From: Anisodus tanguticus
Taxonomy: Eukaryota; Streptophyta; Magnoliopsida; Solanales; Solanaceae
NCBI GenBank assembly: GCA_034509755.1
Contig: CM067550.1
Coordinates: 1,853,001-1,917,000, forward strand
Length of the DNA: 64,000 bases
Direction: 5' to 3'
Positions 11,857-23,800 of this stretch are shown here, piece by piece. The notes under the pieces were generated by a model. It made no database searches, was not told where the DNA came from, and worked only from the letters and a program-made list of their open reading frames with translations. A program made the translations under genes and the position numbers. How positions within the stretch are numbered: the stretch's first letter is position 1; each line of letters opens with the position of its first letter.

Positions 11857-11990
11857 GGCAGTCCGGTGCACTAAACTCCCGCTATGTCTGGGGTCCGGGA
11901 AAGGGCCGGACCACAAGAGTCTATTGTACGCAGCTTTATCTTGCATTTTTGTGAGAGGATGTTTCCACGGCTTGAACCCGTGATCTCTCC
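11857..11990 (+). mobile_element. Au-type SINE
   Basis: It starts GGCAGTCCGGTGCACTAAAC and has the pol III A-box region, GGGCCGGACCACAAGAG, GTACGCAGC, and the B-box region CGGCTTGAACCCGTGAT. The usual 3' end after the B box is missing. Confidence 0.85.
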
Positions 11991-12010
11991 ATTAAATAAT
12001 TACTCTTTTC

Positions 12011-12122
12011 TTTTGAGCCGAAGGTCTTTCGGAAATAGCCTCCCTACCTCCCCACAAAGGTCTGCGTACACTCTACCCTCCCCAGACCCCACCGAGTGGG
12101 ATTTAACTGGGTATGTTGTGTG
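12011..12122 (+). mobile_element. TS SINE (tobacco-type), 5' truncated
   Basis: It contains GAGCCGAAGGTCTTTCGG, then GGTCTGCGTACACTCTACCC, CCAGACCCCACCGAGTGGG and a degenerate TTG tail. This is the tRNA-Lys-derived TS family typical of Solanaceae. Confidence 0.85.
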
Positions 12123-12476
12123 TGATTTTGATTAAATATTTATTCTATTTATGTGTCATCTCTATTAATGACAAGATGCTACTAAGGGTAAAATGGAGAA
12201 AAACTAATTAGTTGTGTTGAACTTCTAAAACGACAAATAATTTGAGACGGAGGGAGTATTATATTGGGTATTTTATTGGTACTTGAAATGGTATTTCTGC
12301 TTTTCACCCCTTTGTGGTAGTGATTGGAACAAAAAATTGTAACTTTAATGAATATAATGATCACCTTTGAATTCATTTATGGTGTCAAAATCCGTTGCTT
12401 CTAATTTTTCTTTTGAGAAGGTAAACATTTTTCTTGTGTCTTGTCTTTTGAATTGATAGTAGATTTTATAAAGATT

Positions 12477-12562
12477 AAAGGGCAGCTCGGTGCACTAAAG
12501 CTCCCGCTATGCGCGGTGTCCGGGGAAGGGCCGTACCGCAAGGGTCTATTGTACGTAGTCTT
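12477..12562 (+). mobile_element. Au SINE 5' fragment flanked by AGATT
   Basis: It covers GGCAGCTCGGTGCACTAAAG to GGGTCTATTGTACGTAGTC and then stops before the B box. AGATT flanks it on both sides (12472-12476 and 12563-12567). The paralogous segment near 11600 has a single AGATT, giving the empty site. Confidence 0.8.
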
Positions 12563-13104
12563 AGATTGGATTTTTTATTTTGTTCTCTGGGTATATTTTA
12601 TCAAGAATGAATCTTTTTGTAGATTTTTGCACTTTGGGTGTTTGGTAACAAGATATAGTGTTTATTTTGATGTATTGAATTTAGAGATGAATGAAGCGTA
12701 TAAAATATTATGTGTTTCATTGGTACTTGAACTAGTGTGTCTGCTTTTCACCCCTTTGTGGTATTGATTGGAGAAAAAAAATGTAACTTTAATGCATATA
12801 ATGATCACCTTTAAATTCATCTGTGGTGTCAAAATTGAATGCTTCTAATTTCTTTTTGAGAAGGTAAACATTTTTGTATCTTGTATGGTTTTTTATGTGT
12901 TTGAATAGCATGTTTGGTGATGGAGTAAACATTGAGAAACAGAATAGGTTAGATTACTCAGAAATATATTTAAAGAAGGTTATATAAGTGCCTAAGTTCT
13001 GCCTGTCTCCAAAGGGATGGTTGAGTGATTGATACATAGGAGTAACAACCTAAAAAATGCCTTAAGTTTTGCCTTAATTTACTGATCTGGTGTAAATTTC
13101 ATAG

Positions 13105-13407
13105 TGATTCGGGTTAAGTCTTGGTGGGAGAATTAGTGAAGTGGGAGGGGAACCATGAGGTCTCAGGTTTTAATCCCAACGAAGGAAAAAATCATTTGTT
13201 CATGAATATTCATAACCGAGTTTACTAAAAGAGGGACCAACCTCGTCATGGTGATTAGACAACTCCTCTGATCGTTCACTATCTGATTTTTTGTCATCTG
13301 CATAAGCCTTGGTGGGATTATTCGGTATGTGTGCTGGTGCGGAAGCAAGTATCCGGTGAATAGTCGAGTTGTGCGCAATCTGACCTGGACACTATTGTAA
13401 AAAAAAA
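13105..13407 (+). mobile_element. tRNA-derived SINE with poly(A) end
   Basis: A B-box-like CTCAGGTTTTAATCCCAAC is followed by AAGCCTTGGTGGGATTATTC, GGTGCGGAAGCAAGTATCCG, GTGCGCAATCTGACC and TGGACAC, then a run of A. The same order recurs at 37165. The precise 5' end and target duplication were not resolved. Confidence 0.65.
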
Positions 13408-13658
13408 GTACATGGTGACTCCTTTTTTGTTCATAAAACCGTCATTATGTTGGATATCAGATGTGAACATGTTCATTAAGTGACTTAAGAAGAATCATGA
13501 AATGTGTATATAGTATGCTATAACTGTGTGTTGGTTTGTTCCCATGTTCGAAAGAGAGAGCTATGGAGATAGAAGAAGACCACGAGGCAGGATTCAACTA
13601 GAAATGCTACTAATTTATGGTGTGTCGGGTTTCTCGAAAGAAAAATTATAGTGTGTGT

Positions 13659-13682
13659 GGGGGGGGGGGGGGGGGGGGGGGG
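13659..13682 (+). repeat. 24-base G homopolymer
   Basis: A run of 24 G follows GTGTGTG. It could form a G-quadruplex, and its length in the assembly is unreliable. Confidence 0.9.
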
Positions 13683-14860
13683 TAAATCAAATTCTTATGG
13701 TTGAGCAGTTTTAGCGAATGAAAATTTTAATTCACTATTAGTAAAAGGAGAGAAGGAAGCTCCTTATTATGTAGCTTGACGTAGAAGTAAAATTTGCTTT
13801 AAAATCAACTTTTGTAATTGGATGGCAAGAGAACTGATGTTTCCTTATCAAAATGGAAAGAGAAAAGGTTGAGTTGTTAACGCTACTAAGAATATGCCTT
13901 CTTGTAGTAATACGTCGTAGCCCCAAGATTTTATAGTTCGATATGTTTATTGTAAATATAGGTAGGCTGTTTTTGTTTATCCTTAAATGCTCCCGAATCA
14001 TCAGTCTAGACAGTTGACAAGCAATATAACATGATTACATATTTGTTTTCAGGCTCATATAAATCTGGTGACATGTCCCATTTATAAATTGATGCTCGAA
14101 TAAAATTCAGAAGCCTAGTCTTATAGTTCCTTTGATCTAGCTTATAGGTGAACATGCTATTCATTTTCCCCCAAGGGCATGGATGGAATGATCAGTGCCT
14201 TCAGGACTCACCTGAAGTTCATTGCATTCAAGTGTTATTGAGATGATCAAATGCTTCCGTTTTGTTAAATCAAGACACGTCGTAGTCGTTATGGAAAGAC
14301 CCTGTGAATAATTATTCTTTATAAGAATGAAAAAATATTGTAATAGATGGTCATAAAAATGTAGTGAAAAGGTGAACACTGTGTTCGCAACAGAATCCAT
14401 TTAGAAGTTGGAGTAAAACTGGAATTGAAATCCATGATGATCTCCAAATTAGGTTTTTGGCTGTTTTGCATCATGAATCTTAGGGTTGGACATATTTTCT
14501 CCTCTTAGGTAAGGAATGGGGACCATGACAGTAACATTGATGGGTATTTTAAATCCAAATGTCAATCTGTCCAATCAGACTAAGCTAAAACTACATTGGG
14601 GGTTATAAAGATCCAACCTACTTTTGATTCTAAGTTCCCAAATGTAGACACGGATCTTCCAATTTTCCATGGTTTTAAATGTTGCACAAAAGTTTAGTTT
14701 GTTATTTGGCTAGTGAACAATCTTTGCTAAGAAAAAGTTTTATGTTCATCAGGTCAGTTCCATTCAATTGCCCTGCCCGTCCTGCCTATCTTTGTCCAAT
14801 CTCACAGGCACGCCACATGAGGACCTGATTTTGGATCACCACGAGGTACACCACTGACTC

Positions 14861-17111
14861 ATGGAGATGAGCAATGAAAATGAACCAGAAGTAGACATCA
14901 AGGCATCAGAAATAGAGTATGTTAGCTATGGGTTTGAACATCATCTACCTCTTATCATGAACCTTGTTGATGAAGAGCTTAGCGAGCCCTACTCCATCTT
15001 CACTTACCGCTACTTTGTCTATCTTTGGCCACAACTGTCTTTTATGGTACTCCTCCCACTCCTTTATCATATTATAGCCCGTTTGGCCAAGCTTCTCCAA
15101 GGTCAAAAGTGCCGCCTTCCCAAAAAAAGGGTGCTTCTTTTTGAAAGTTGAGGCGTTTGGCCAAGCTTTTAGAGAAGAAAAAGTGCATTTTAGTAGAACC
15201 ATAAGCTGTTTCTGAGAAGCTGAAAAGACTAGCTTCTCCCCAATAATATTTTTTTGAAAAACACTTTTTAGAAATACACTTAGAAGCACTTTATAACAAC
15301 TTGGCCAAACACTAATTGCTACTCAAAAGTGCTTTTCAAATTGATTAGCCAAACACAAACTATTTCTCACCAAAAGTACTTTTTCGAAAACACTTTTGAA
15401 AGAGATACTTTTCAAAATAAGCTAATTAGTTATGATATATTTTAGAAGCTTGGTCAAACAGGCTATTTAGTTATGATATATTTCACCAGGAGCATAACTC
15501 TTTCTTCATTATTGAAATATTTGCAGGCCTTCCATAAGGGGAAATGTATAGGGACGGTGGTCTGCAAGATGGGAGAGCATCGTGGTACTTTTAGGGGTTA
15601 CATAGCAATGCTTGTGGTGCTTAAGCCTTACAGAGGCAAAGGAATTGGTCAGTATTTAATCGCTCTTTGTTTGATAAATTGATAATGGCCTTTAATTCAT
15701 ATTTATCCAGTATTTTTAGAGCTATGGATGATGTCTTTAGAGTCCTCATTTACCTGGATAAGCATATTGTTTCCTTTTCCAATCCTAGTTATCACTGACA
15801 ATTATATCTCTTTTCCCCTTTTTAGTTTTCCCTTTCCATCAAAATCTGTTAACCCTTTACCCACAAAATACAAGAAAACCTCCCTATTTCCATTACTGTC
15901 TCCTGTGCTTGAGGTATCCTTTTTGTATTCCTCTCTACACATTGAAGCCTAATTCAACAGCCTTAAGCAAGTTGACCCCATGTGATACTGTGAAATTAGA
16001 TGTAGTTGTGAAGGTTACAAAGGTTTGGATTGTGTTTTGGTTGACTACTTTGCCTTTTCTTGATCTGGTGCGGCTGCTGAATCTAAAAGGAAGGGAGTAA
16101 ACAACATATGCGTGCGTGCCTAGCCCTAAGTTCAATACATGAAAGAGATAATATAGGAATACAAGCAAAAAGAAGTTCTTGATCGTAATCCTGGTTGAGC
16201 TGGTTTTCATGCACATTATATTTTCTTCTTCAATTGAACATTTTATAGCACTTTTTTGGTGTACCCTTTTCCATATAACTTTTGTAAAATTATTGCCTCG
16301 AGGATGCCCTTGATGGTGATAGTGCTGGTAGAAACCATAGGGGACATGATTGTGGCTTTTACTGTGTAAGAAATCTCTTAAGGAAACATTGACATTGTGA
16401 TTTTACATATGCTTATTAACTATTGAGATACATCTGATCAGCTACTGAGCTGTAATATTTTCATCTTCCAGCTACAGAACTTGTCACAAGATCAATCAAG
16501 GTGATGATGGAATCTGGTTGTGAAGAGGTACGTCACAACATGCTGAAAACGTTCATATTATAAGTGACTTAAGAATGACATTGCGAGAAACATAAATAGG
16601 TACTTCATGATTATCGATCTTGCCTGTTGTTTTTGACAAATCAAGAGCTGAAATGTGCTTGCTTGGTTTCTATATCTTATTTTTCCGACTCAGAGAAAAA
16701 CAATGACAACTTTTGATCCTACATCTTATTTTGGGGATAATTAAGTTTGTCATTTTTTTTTAGAAAAAAAGAAGAAACGGAAGGACAAAGCGCCCAAGCA
16801 TCATGATAAATTATCTATCTGTGGCTTGTTTCCACTTAATTTGTTCCTATGTTCTGTAGGTGACTTTGGAAGCAGAAGTTACGAATAAAGGAGCACTCGC
16901 TTTGTATGGCCGTCTTGGATTTATTAGAGCAAAGGGACTTTTTCGTTATTATTTGAACGGTGTAGATGCTTTCCGGCTGAAGCTATTGTTTCCACGCGCA
17001 GAACCACAACCCTTTCATTCCATGGCTGCTGATGGTGATGATAGTCATGAGTATAATGAACACACATTATGGAGAAAATCACCCTTGTTGCCAACACAGC
17101 ATGTAAACTGA
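14861..17111 (+). CDS. NAA30: N-alpha-acetyltransferase 30 (MAK3), NatC catalytic subunit
   Basis: Four coding exons are at 14861-15046, 15527-15647, 16472-16527 and 16860-17111, all with GT-AG borders. They join in frame to 204 residues. The protein acetylates the N-terminus of proteins starting Met-Leu/Ile/Phe/Trp as catalytic subunit of NatC, normally cytosolic and ribosome-associated (family knowledge). The sequence shows the MAK3 signature LSEPYSIFTYRYF (about residues 40-53), then a GNAT fold. The acetyl-CoA loop is R98-G-K-G-I-A103, created across the exon 2/3 junction. GALALYGRLGF and YYLNGVDAFRLKL mark the C-terminal part. The start is the first ATG. A second Met two codons later could also serve. 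Length fits plant MAK3 (~190-200). The first coding intron is mostly a hAT MITE. No defect is seen. Confidence 0.95.
15075..15465. mobile_element. hAT-like MITE inside NAA30 coding intron 1
   Basis: The ends TAGCCCGTTTGGCCAAGCTT and AAGCTTGGTCAAACAGGCTA are imperfect inverted copies. The GTTTGGCCAAGC and GCCAAACAC words repeat inside. Target duplication is unclear. TTAGTTATGATATATTT occurs both just inside and just outside the right end. Confidence 0.8.
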
Positions 17112-17142
17112 ATATTCTGATTAGACAGGTAACTTGTGCTAT

Positions 17143-17364
17143 CAGTCGCGAAGCTAGAAATTTCATTTAGGGGATTCAATTTTTATAAAAATAGACTATA
17201 TCAAGCTTGTGTTTCAAGTCAAGGGGATTCAACCCTCGTATTTATCATGCATTTTATTATTTTTGACTTGTAATATACATGTCAAAAATACATGTATAAT
17301 AAGTAAAAAATTTGAGAAAGGGGTATCATAGGAACCCCCTTGCTTCAATGTGGCTCCACCACTA
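17143..17364. mobile_element. hAT MITE, 222 bp, 32 bp after the NAA30 stop
   Basis: It is flanked by a perfect 8-bp duplication TGTGCTAT (17135-17142 and 17365-17372). The ends CAGTCGCGAAGC and GGCTCCACCACTA are inverted relatives. The interior holds AGGGGATTCAA blocks typical of a common Solanaceae family. It probably lies in the NAA30 3' untranslated region. Confidence 0.88.
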
Positions 17365-17372
17365 TGTGCTAT

Positions 17373-18448
17373 GTTGTTGCCAAATGCCAAAGAGACCACA
17401 TTAGACCGTCTTTTCCCCGTTATAATGCCCAGTTTTGGTACAAAATTTATTTTTGTCAAGTTGTAGAAACTGAGGTCTGGCCTGCTGGAAGATTTAGTCG
17501 TCAATCACTTGATTATTGATGCATCTACGCTTTGAAATGCTTAATGAGCTCTGCGTTATCCCTTATTCTAGAAACACATTGTGTTAATGAGACGTTTGAT
17601 TATGTGCAAGCAGGACTTCATTCGATGTTTGTGTTAAGCCAATAAATGCATCATATGTATTTTCTCGGTTTTGTGTTATCCGAACAAGAACATATTGCTT
17701 TGAAGTTGCTGGATGAGAATGTTTTTCTTTTGTTACTGATTTTTTTCCTCAATCGGCTATTATGTTTGTTGTATTACGCCTTCTCTATCCTCACTTTGGA
17801 AGACTTTTAGTATATAGATTTTTTTCAAAAGGAAACTTTAGTCGAGTAGATCATCTATTTTATTAGAACTTGTTGATTGCTCCGTACGAATTTACAATGA
17901 AAAAACTTATGCTCACTGTGAGATTATTGAAGGATAGAGGGTTGTCATAAAATTGAATAGCTTGGGCTTTCAGCAGCATCATTTGGTCATGGCCTCATTG
18001 CAATATGGATAGTCTCTAGCCCAATTATCGACCAGCGGTAGTAATAATAAAGCCCAGCCCATTGACACCTTTTCTTGTTTTCTTTTAATTTCCCTTTAGG
18101 TCTTTGGTTAACTGGTCCTTGAACTGTTAAAAATGCTTCCTTCAAATAAAATATTTTTCACCAAAGAGGAAGATGATGATTTATTGTATATAGACATAAT
18201 TTTATAGATATTAATCCATATAGTTTGTAGTTACTATGCGCTTAATTTAGATGGTAACAAGAAGAATATCACAAATTTTTTAAAATTATAAAAATAGCTA
18301 TAAGAAAAATGAGTAAAAGGTCCAATATATTACTATATGCTTAACAAATGGTGTCTTTTTTTTTTTTGGTTAAACAAATGGCGTCTTAACTTCCCTCGGT
18401 AGAGCTAAAATAATATTTTGAATATTTGACCTTTCAAAAGCTTGTCTA
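17373..18448. other. NAA30 to ARID-HMG intergenic stretch
   Basis: Probable NAA30 3' end and spacer. No further gene was recognised. Confidence 0.5.
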
Positions 18449-18530
18449 AAACAACAACAACAACATACCTAGTGGAATTCTACAACGTGAGGTCTAAGGA
18501 GGGTAGAGTGTACGCAGATTTTATCTAAAC
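18449..18530 (-). mobile_element. TS SINE 3' end
   Basis: Read on + it starts with (AAC)n, then GAGGTCTAAGGAGGGTAGAG and GTGTACGCAG, the reverse of the TS tail. The tRNA-like head is absent (5' truncation). Confidence 0.82.
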
Positions 18531-20885
18531 ATATTATAAAATTATCATTTTTGATTTCTTCACCGGATGTTTTGTCACTATTTCTATATTTTCACTTTAA
18601 GAAAAAATAAACTCTTTATTTAAATATTTCTTTACCAAAAAATATTTAAATTTACCTTAAGGAAAAAAAAACTTTTAATTAGTTGGTTATCACTGTTGAA
18701 GGAACTGACACCTCGTTAATATATGGTTCTCTTTTTCTTGAAACTTTGTGAGAATAATAAGTGTGAGGTCCAGAAAAAGAGAGAAGAGAACCCCTTTTTT
18801 CCACAGTTATAAGACTTGTTCAATTGCTTAAATACATATAATTAATATAATTTAATAAAATGCCTGCTATTACGGCACTCATATCTCTCTTATTTCCTTT
18901 GGTTAATAATTATTTTGTTGTTCCAAGAAAAAGAATAACATGTTTTTTTTAAGAAACCTTTTTCTTTTCAACTAATTAAATAACATTACGTCTGATCTAA
19001 TAACTTCTAAGATGACCTATACCAATAGGTAATATCTATAACAATTTTTAAAAAATGCACTAAATTACTTGTTATAATTAATTAAAATATGTTAATAATA
19101 TAAAAATATAAGTCAATATAAAATATAGGTTTTCGGGTTAATTTGTGCTACTAAAATATTGCTAACTTCCGATGGAATCCGTCATAATTTGGCTTATCAT
19201 AAACATTTTCGAGCCAAAATTCAGATGAGACGTCTGCTGAAAATTAACTATTTACTGATAATATTGCATTTCTCAACTATTTCATCATGTTATTATCTTC
19301 AACCAATAATTATGCCAACCGAAATTTAAATAAATGAGAAGAAACCATCTTTTTTTTAATAAGTCAATATATGTAAATTATAAAGTTAAATCCGTGATCT
19401 AATATGTGCCTCAAAAAATTAAATTTGATGTTAATATGTGGCTATGCACATAGAGAGATAATAAAAGAACGTGCCGCTCCAAACGGGGTATTATTATACA
19501 AGAACCATAACTGCAATTCTATGTTGTTTAGGATTTTTCCAAAATTCCATATTTACCCTTTTGTTTCTTTGTCTTATATGTAAACCAGTGAGGGTAAAAC
19601 AGTCATTAAAAAAACAAATGCCAGTAGTCACATATATATTTTCATGGCTATTCAAGATTCATATTTCTCCATCATCCTCTCATCATTATATATAAAAAAA
19701 ATTCCCATAGTTTCCATGATTAATAATAAACCAACAAGGTTACAAGAAAATATATATACAAAAACAATAGAAAAGTCAGTCATTTTCATAGGCTTTTCAA
19801 TTTAAGGCTTAGTATTAAAAAAACATTATTTGGTGTCCCATTTGCCAGTACATATCAAATCTCTCTTTACTGTTGCTGGTAAGTTTTCATTTATATAATA
19901 ATAAAGACTTGATTTTTATTCCTCAGTATGGTGTAGTTTTAAATAATATAATCTGTGTTCCATCATCCATGCAAGGTGTTTGATGTTGAAATCTCAAAGG
20001 TGAGATTTTTATGTATTGTTCATTCTCCTGAGGCATTTTTTTATTTGTGGGGGTGGGGGTGGGGTCGTAGTATTTATTTATGTAGTTTGTTTCGGTTTCT
20101 GTTATTATTATTTACTGTCTCCTATTTTTTTTGCTTAGCATGCTATGTTGTTGTAGTAATTCCTTTTTTTTTCTTTTTTCAGAAAAAAAGATTACATAGC
20201 ATATATGTAGATAATACACACCTAGAGAGAGGGTTCTTGATGTACTATGCATTTGGGATCTTTATGACCCCTTTTTAAAATCAAAAAAAGTTATTTGCTT
20301 TTTGGGGGATTTTGTGCTTTGATAGGGTGTTCTTGTTTCCCATATTTGGTACTCTGAAACAATTCATGGCTGTGACAGCTATGGTGTGTACTATATGCTT
20401 TTCTTCTTGGGCTTTGGGTATTTTTATCTGCTACTTGGAGTTACTTCACTTAAAGGGGTTGTTGTTATTCAGTTCTTCCACTGGCATTTTCATGGTGACA
20501 CACTTCTCTTTCTCTGCTTCTGTATGTATTTTATTTCTTTGTATATATCTATCACTTTCTTGTTTCTGATTTTGTTTGTTTGTTATACTCTTTTTGGATC
20601 TTTTTTCATGTATTGGACTGTATATGACCAGTTTTTTATCTGGTTTTGGACTCATTAGTCTCATTTTCTGGAAATTTCTTCTGACTATCGTTTGTCTGTT
20701 TTCCATGAGTCAAATAAATTAAACTTTTCTTTGTTATTTTGTATTGTTTTGTGATTTTGGTGGGCATTTCTGGCTGTGTTAATTTGTATTTCTGTAGTGT
20801 GCAGCTTAGAGATTCTTGGGAAAACAAAGATTGGAGTGATTGAACTTGAGGTGTGATTTTGGAAATATGTTATAAGAAGTTGGAA
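18531..20885 (+). promoter_or_regulatory. Upstream region and probable 5' UTR intron of the ARID-HMG gene
   Basis: The distal part is AT-rich without recognised elements. A non-coding exon probably ends near 19880 (GTTGCTG|GTAAGTTTT). The intron ends near 20801 (GTAGTGTGCAG), putting ~85 nt of leader before the ATG. This is an inference from splice-site words only. Confidence 0.45.
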
Positions 20886-23800
20886 ATGGCATCATCTTCT
20901 GCTGAAAACAGTCCAGTGCCACTAAGAGTAGCACCCCCAAATTATCATCCATATCCACCACCCTTGGCTACATATGAGAATGCTGTGGCCTCTCCTCAAC
21001 TGTTCATGGATACTTTGCAGAAGCTCCATGCTGCCATGAGAACCAAATTCATGTGAGTTTTTCTTTTCTTTTTGCCTAATATGGAACATATGCCCTTTTT
21101 TGCTCCTTAAACTCTTCTATCTAGTGGTGGAAAACTAGTGGAGGGGATGGGTAAAATGTGTTGTGTTGCTGAGGTGGCATGCCACTTGGCGTCCATCTCA
21201 TCAAAATGTTAGTGCCACATGAGATTGGGTGGCCACCTTAGACAGCCCTAACGGAGGAGGGGTTGAACCATAAAAGTAACAGCGGGGATGTTTTTGTACG
21301 GATAGTATAACGGAGGGAAAAATCGATTCATTTCGCATAGTAGAGGGGCAATTTGACCCCTTTCTGAATAACGTAGTGTCAGCTTGCATGCACCTCGACT
21401 ATTTCATCGACTTGTTAACTTTGCTCGCCAAGGTTAGGTAGATGAGAAAAAATGACCGAGGTTTTTTGTCTGTATTGGGATTTAAATTTAGTCGCCGATG
21501 GTTTTCTCCTGCTTCGTTAACCGCTAGACCACACCCCAGTCCTGTTTCTTATTCCTGTCACATGGCATGCCTCCCTCCCTTTTGTTGAATTTTATCAAGA
21601 ATGTTGCCTTTTTTTCTGGCTAATCCTGAAGCATGACGAAACTTTAGTGACCCTTCATGTTGGTCGTGTGTTTCAGCAATCAAATAGCAATCCTGGTTTC
21701 TCTGTATTGACACTGTTAGATTAGCTGAGTTGCAAGCCAGTTGGAGTGTCCACATCTAACTTTGTTGCATTAATCATAGGACTATTTTAGAAAGTGAACT
21801 AGCTCGGTTTACATCTATTAGATTGTCACACATTGGCTTATCCTTTAATTCCTCTTTTTACCAAAGCAGAATATATGTCCTGATTTGAATTGAAGCTGGC
21901 CATGGTGCTCAATAACTTTATTACATCTTTGCTAAAAAAAATAACCCAAAATAGCTTCTGTCGATTATATAGGTCTCTATTTTCATACTGTTCATGCTTA
22001 AATCGAGATTCTTTTTTTGCTCAAGTAAAGCTCGTTGGGGTTTCTATTGACCATTTTGCCCTCGGTTTTCGTCCTGATCATGACTAATTGGTGAATAAGT
22101 CAAGACTTTCAACTTGATTTCAACTTCCTCCAAGAAATAAAATCTTGTCAAATAACAACCACTGACATTCTTGTGATTGATTAATCTCCGTTAAGGATGT
22201 TTTTCATCCAAATGTTTTGTACTTTTCTTGTTAAATTTCAAATGTTTCAAACTTGAAATTATGCCATAGACTTCTGAATTCTCATCCTTGTCTCAAGTTT
22301 GTATAGTTCACTCAACTAATTCACTTATGCTTCTGTTGGTTGTGCTTTTTTAGGATCCCTGTTATAGGGGGCAAAGCCCTGGATTTGCATCGCCTCTTTG
22401 TTGAGGTAACTACTCGTGGTGGTATCACAAAGGTAATATAGTTTGATATGTTTGGAGAGTTTGGTGCCTTTACAGTTTGTTAATTGTTATTAACAATCAT
22501 AGCTCTTTCCATTCAAAGAAAGGAATAATTGGATTGAAATTTATGTTGAATCTGTAGTTGTTTTGCTCTTCTTATAATTAGGATTTTTTCAAATGTGATT
22601 GCAGGTTCTAGGGGAGAAAAGATGGAAGGAAGTAACGTTAGTTTTTAGCTTTCCTTCTTCAGCCACAAATGCTTCATTTATCCTACGGAAATACTATATT
22701 TCATTGCTATTCCACTATGAAAGAGTCTACTATTTCAAAGGAAAGTACTGGACTCCTTCTCCTGGTATGTGTGAAATCTTGCATTTATTAATGAGATAAA
22801 TACAGTCCAATGCCTATCAATGATCTAATTTACAAAATAGCCAGCAAATGTATAGATTATGTATATTAAGTATAAATATACATATATTATACATATTGTA
22901 TACATAATCGGTGCATATGTTTTGTATATTTTGACTTGCACCTGTAATTAATTTCAGCCGATGGGTCAAAAATGAAAAAAAAAACCTTTATTAGTTGGCT
23001 GTGTGCCGAGGCTTTCTCAATAAAAGTAGATATCCTGCAGATGTGTTGCAGCAAGTCTCACATGCTGCAGTTCCACCTCATGGTTTGGCTGGATATGCGC
23101 TTCCACCACCAGAAATAGAAGCCGCCATGCCTCAACCTCAGAGGATAGAAACGACATTTCCTGAAGGTTGCTTACTTGTCCTTGCACATATTCTCAATCC
23201 TCTGTTTTATCTTTGCTTCCTAACTATGTTGGTAAGAGTTACTTAGAATCTTTATGTCATAGTCATATCATTCATGTCTTTTGGTAACCTTCAAATCCAT
23301 GTATGGAGATGCTTTTGTCGTCCTTTTTTAAGAGAATCAAGGTGATCCTTCTCAGGAGAATAAAGAACATAGTGGCTAGGTCCAAGAATTTGGTTAGGCT
23401 TGCATGCCTTATATAAACTTCTGTTAGCATTAAACAAATTATATGTTATGGAATTCCCATTTTCAGATAGCATAAAGTAGAATTTTATCAAAGATAGCAT
23501 AAAGTAAAACTAATCCATTTTCAGATAGCATAAAGTATAACTTTTTCAAAAGATGCTTAAATAGTCGATCAGTAAACATCATGAACGTTGTTTATGCTCC
23601 CAAACACTTGCCTTCTTGTCTATCGTAACATATAGATATTCTACTGTCTATTATGGCCTTGAAAAACTTTTCAGTCAATTTCCATGATACTATTTTCAGT
23701 AAAGATGTATGGGGTGAAGGGATATGATCAATTCTAAGAGCGACATCGCCGTTATGAAGTAGATTTAGAATGCATTTTTTCCCCTAAATGTGTGCTAACT

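Larger units (their letters stand above)
11730..12256. mobile_element. Stowaway-like MITE interrupted by two SINEs
   Basis: The ends CTCCCTCCGTCTCAAATTAT and AATAATTTGAGACGGAGGGAG are inverted copies, with a TA duplication at 11728-11729 and 12257-12258. An Au SINE and a TS SINE lie back to back inside. The matching position in the neighbouring duplicate lacks the element. Confidence 0.9.
11550..12885 (+). repeat. Tandem segmental duplication (~360-bp unit) in the NAA30 5' intron
   Basis: Copy 1 (about 11550-12435) and copy 2 (about 12436-12885) share AAGAATGAATCTTTTTGTAG, GAATTTAGAGATGAATG, TGCTTTTCACCCCTTTGTGG and ATATAATGATCACCTTT in the same order. Copy 1 is enlarged by a 527-bp MITE carrying SINEs, and copy 2 by an 86-bp SINE piece. 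Each copy therefore shows the empty site of the other's insertion. Confidence 0.88.
11455..14860 (+). other. NAA30 5' untranslated region and long 5' intron
   Basis: A non-coding first exon is inferred near 11455-11525, because the promoter ends there and the sequence becomes intron-like with T-rich tracts. The intron would end at an acceptor close to the ATG; candidates include TTCATCAG at 14753 and TCTCACAG at about 14810. The exact splice sites need transcript data. The interval carries a segmental duplication, nested SINEs and MITE, a SINE at 13105 and a 24-base G run. Between 13411 and 14750 no repeat or exon was recognised. Confidence 0.5.

Noticed and set aside
15473..15682. Separate small acetyltransferase-like gene
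   Set aside because: It is exon 2 of NAA30 with intron sequence on both sides. It joins in frame with exons 1 and 3.
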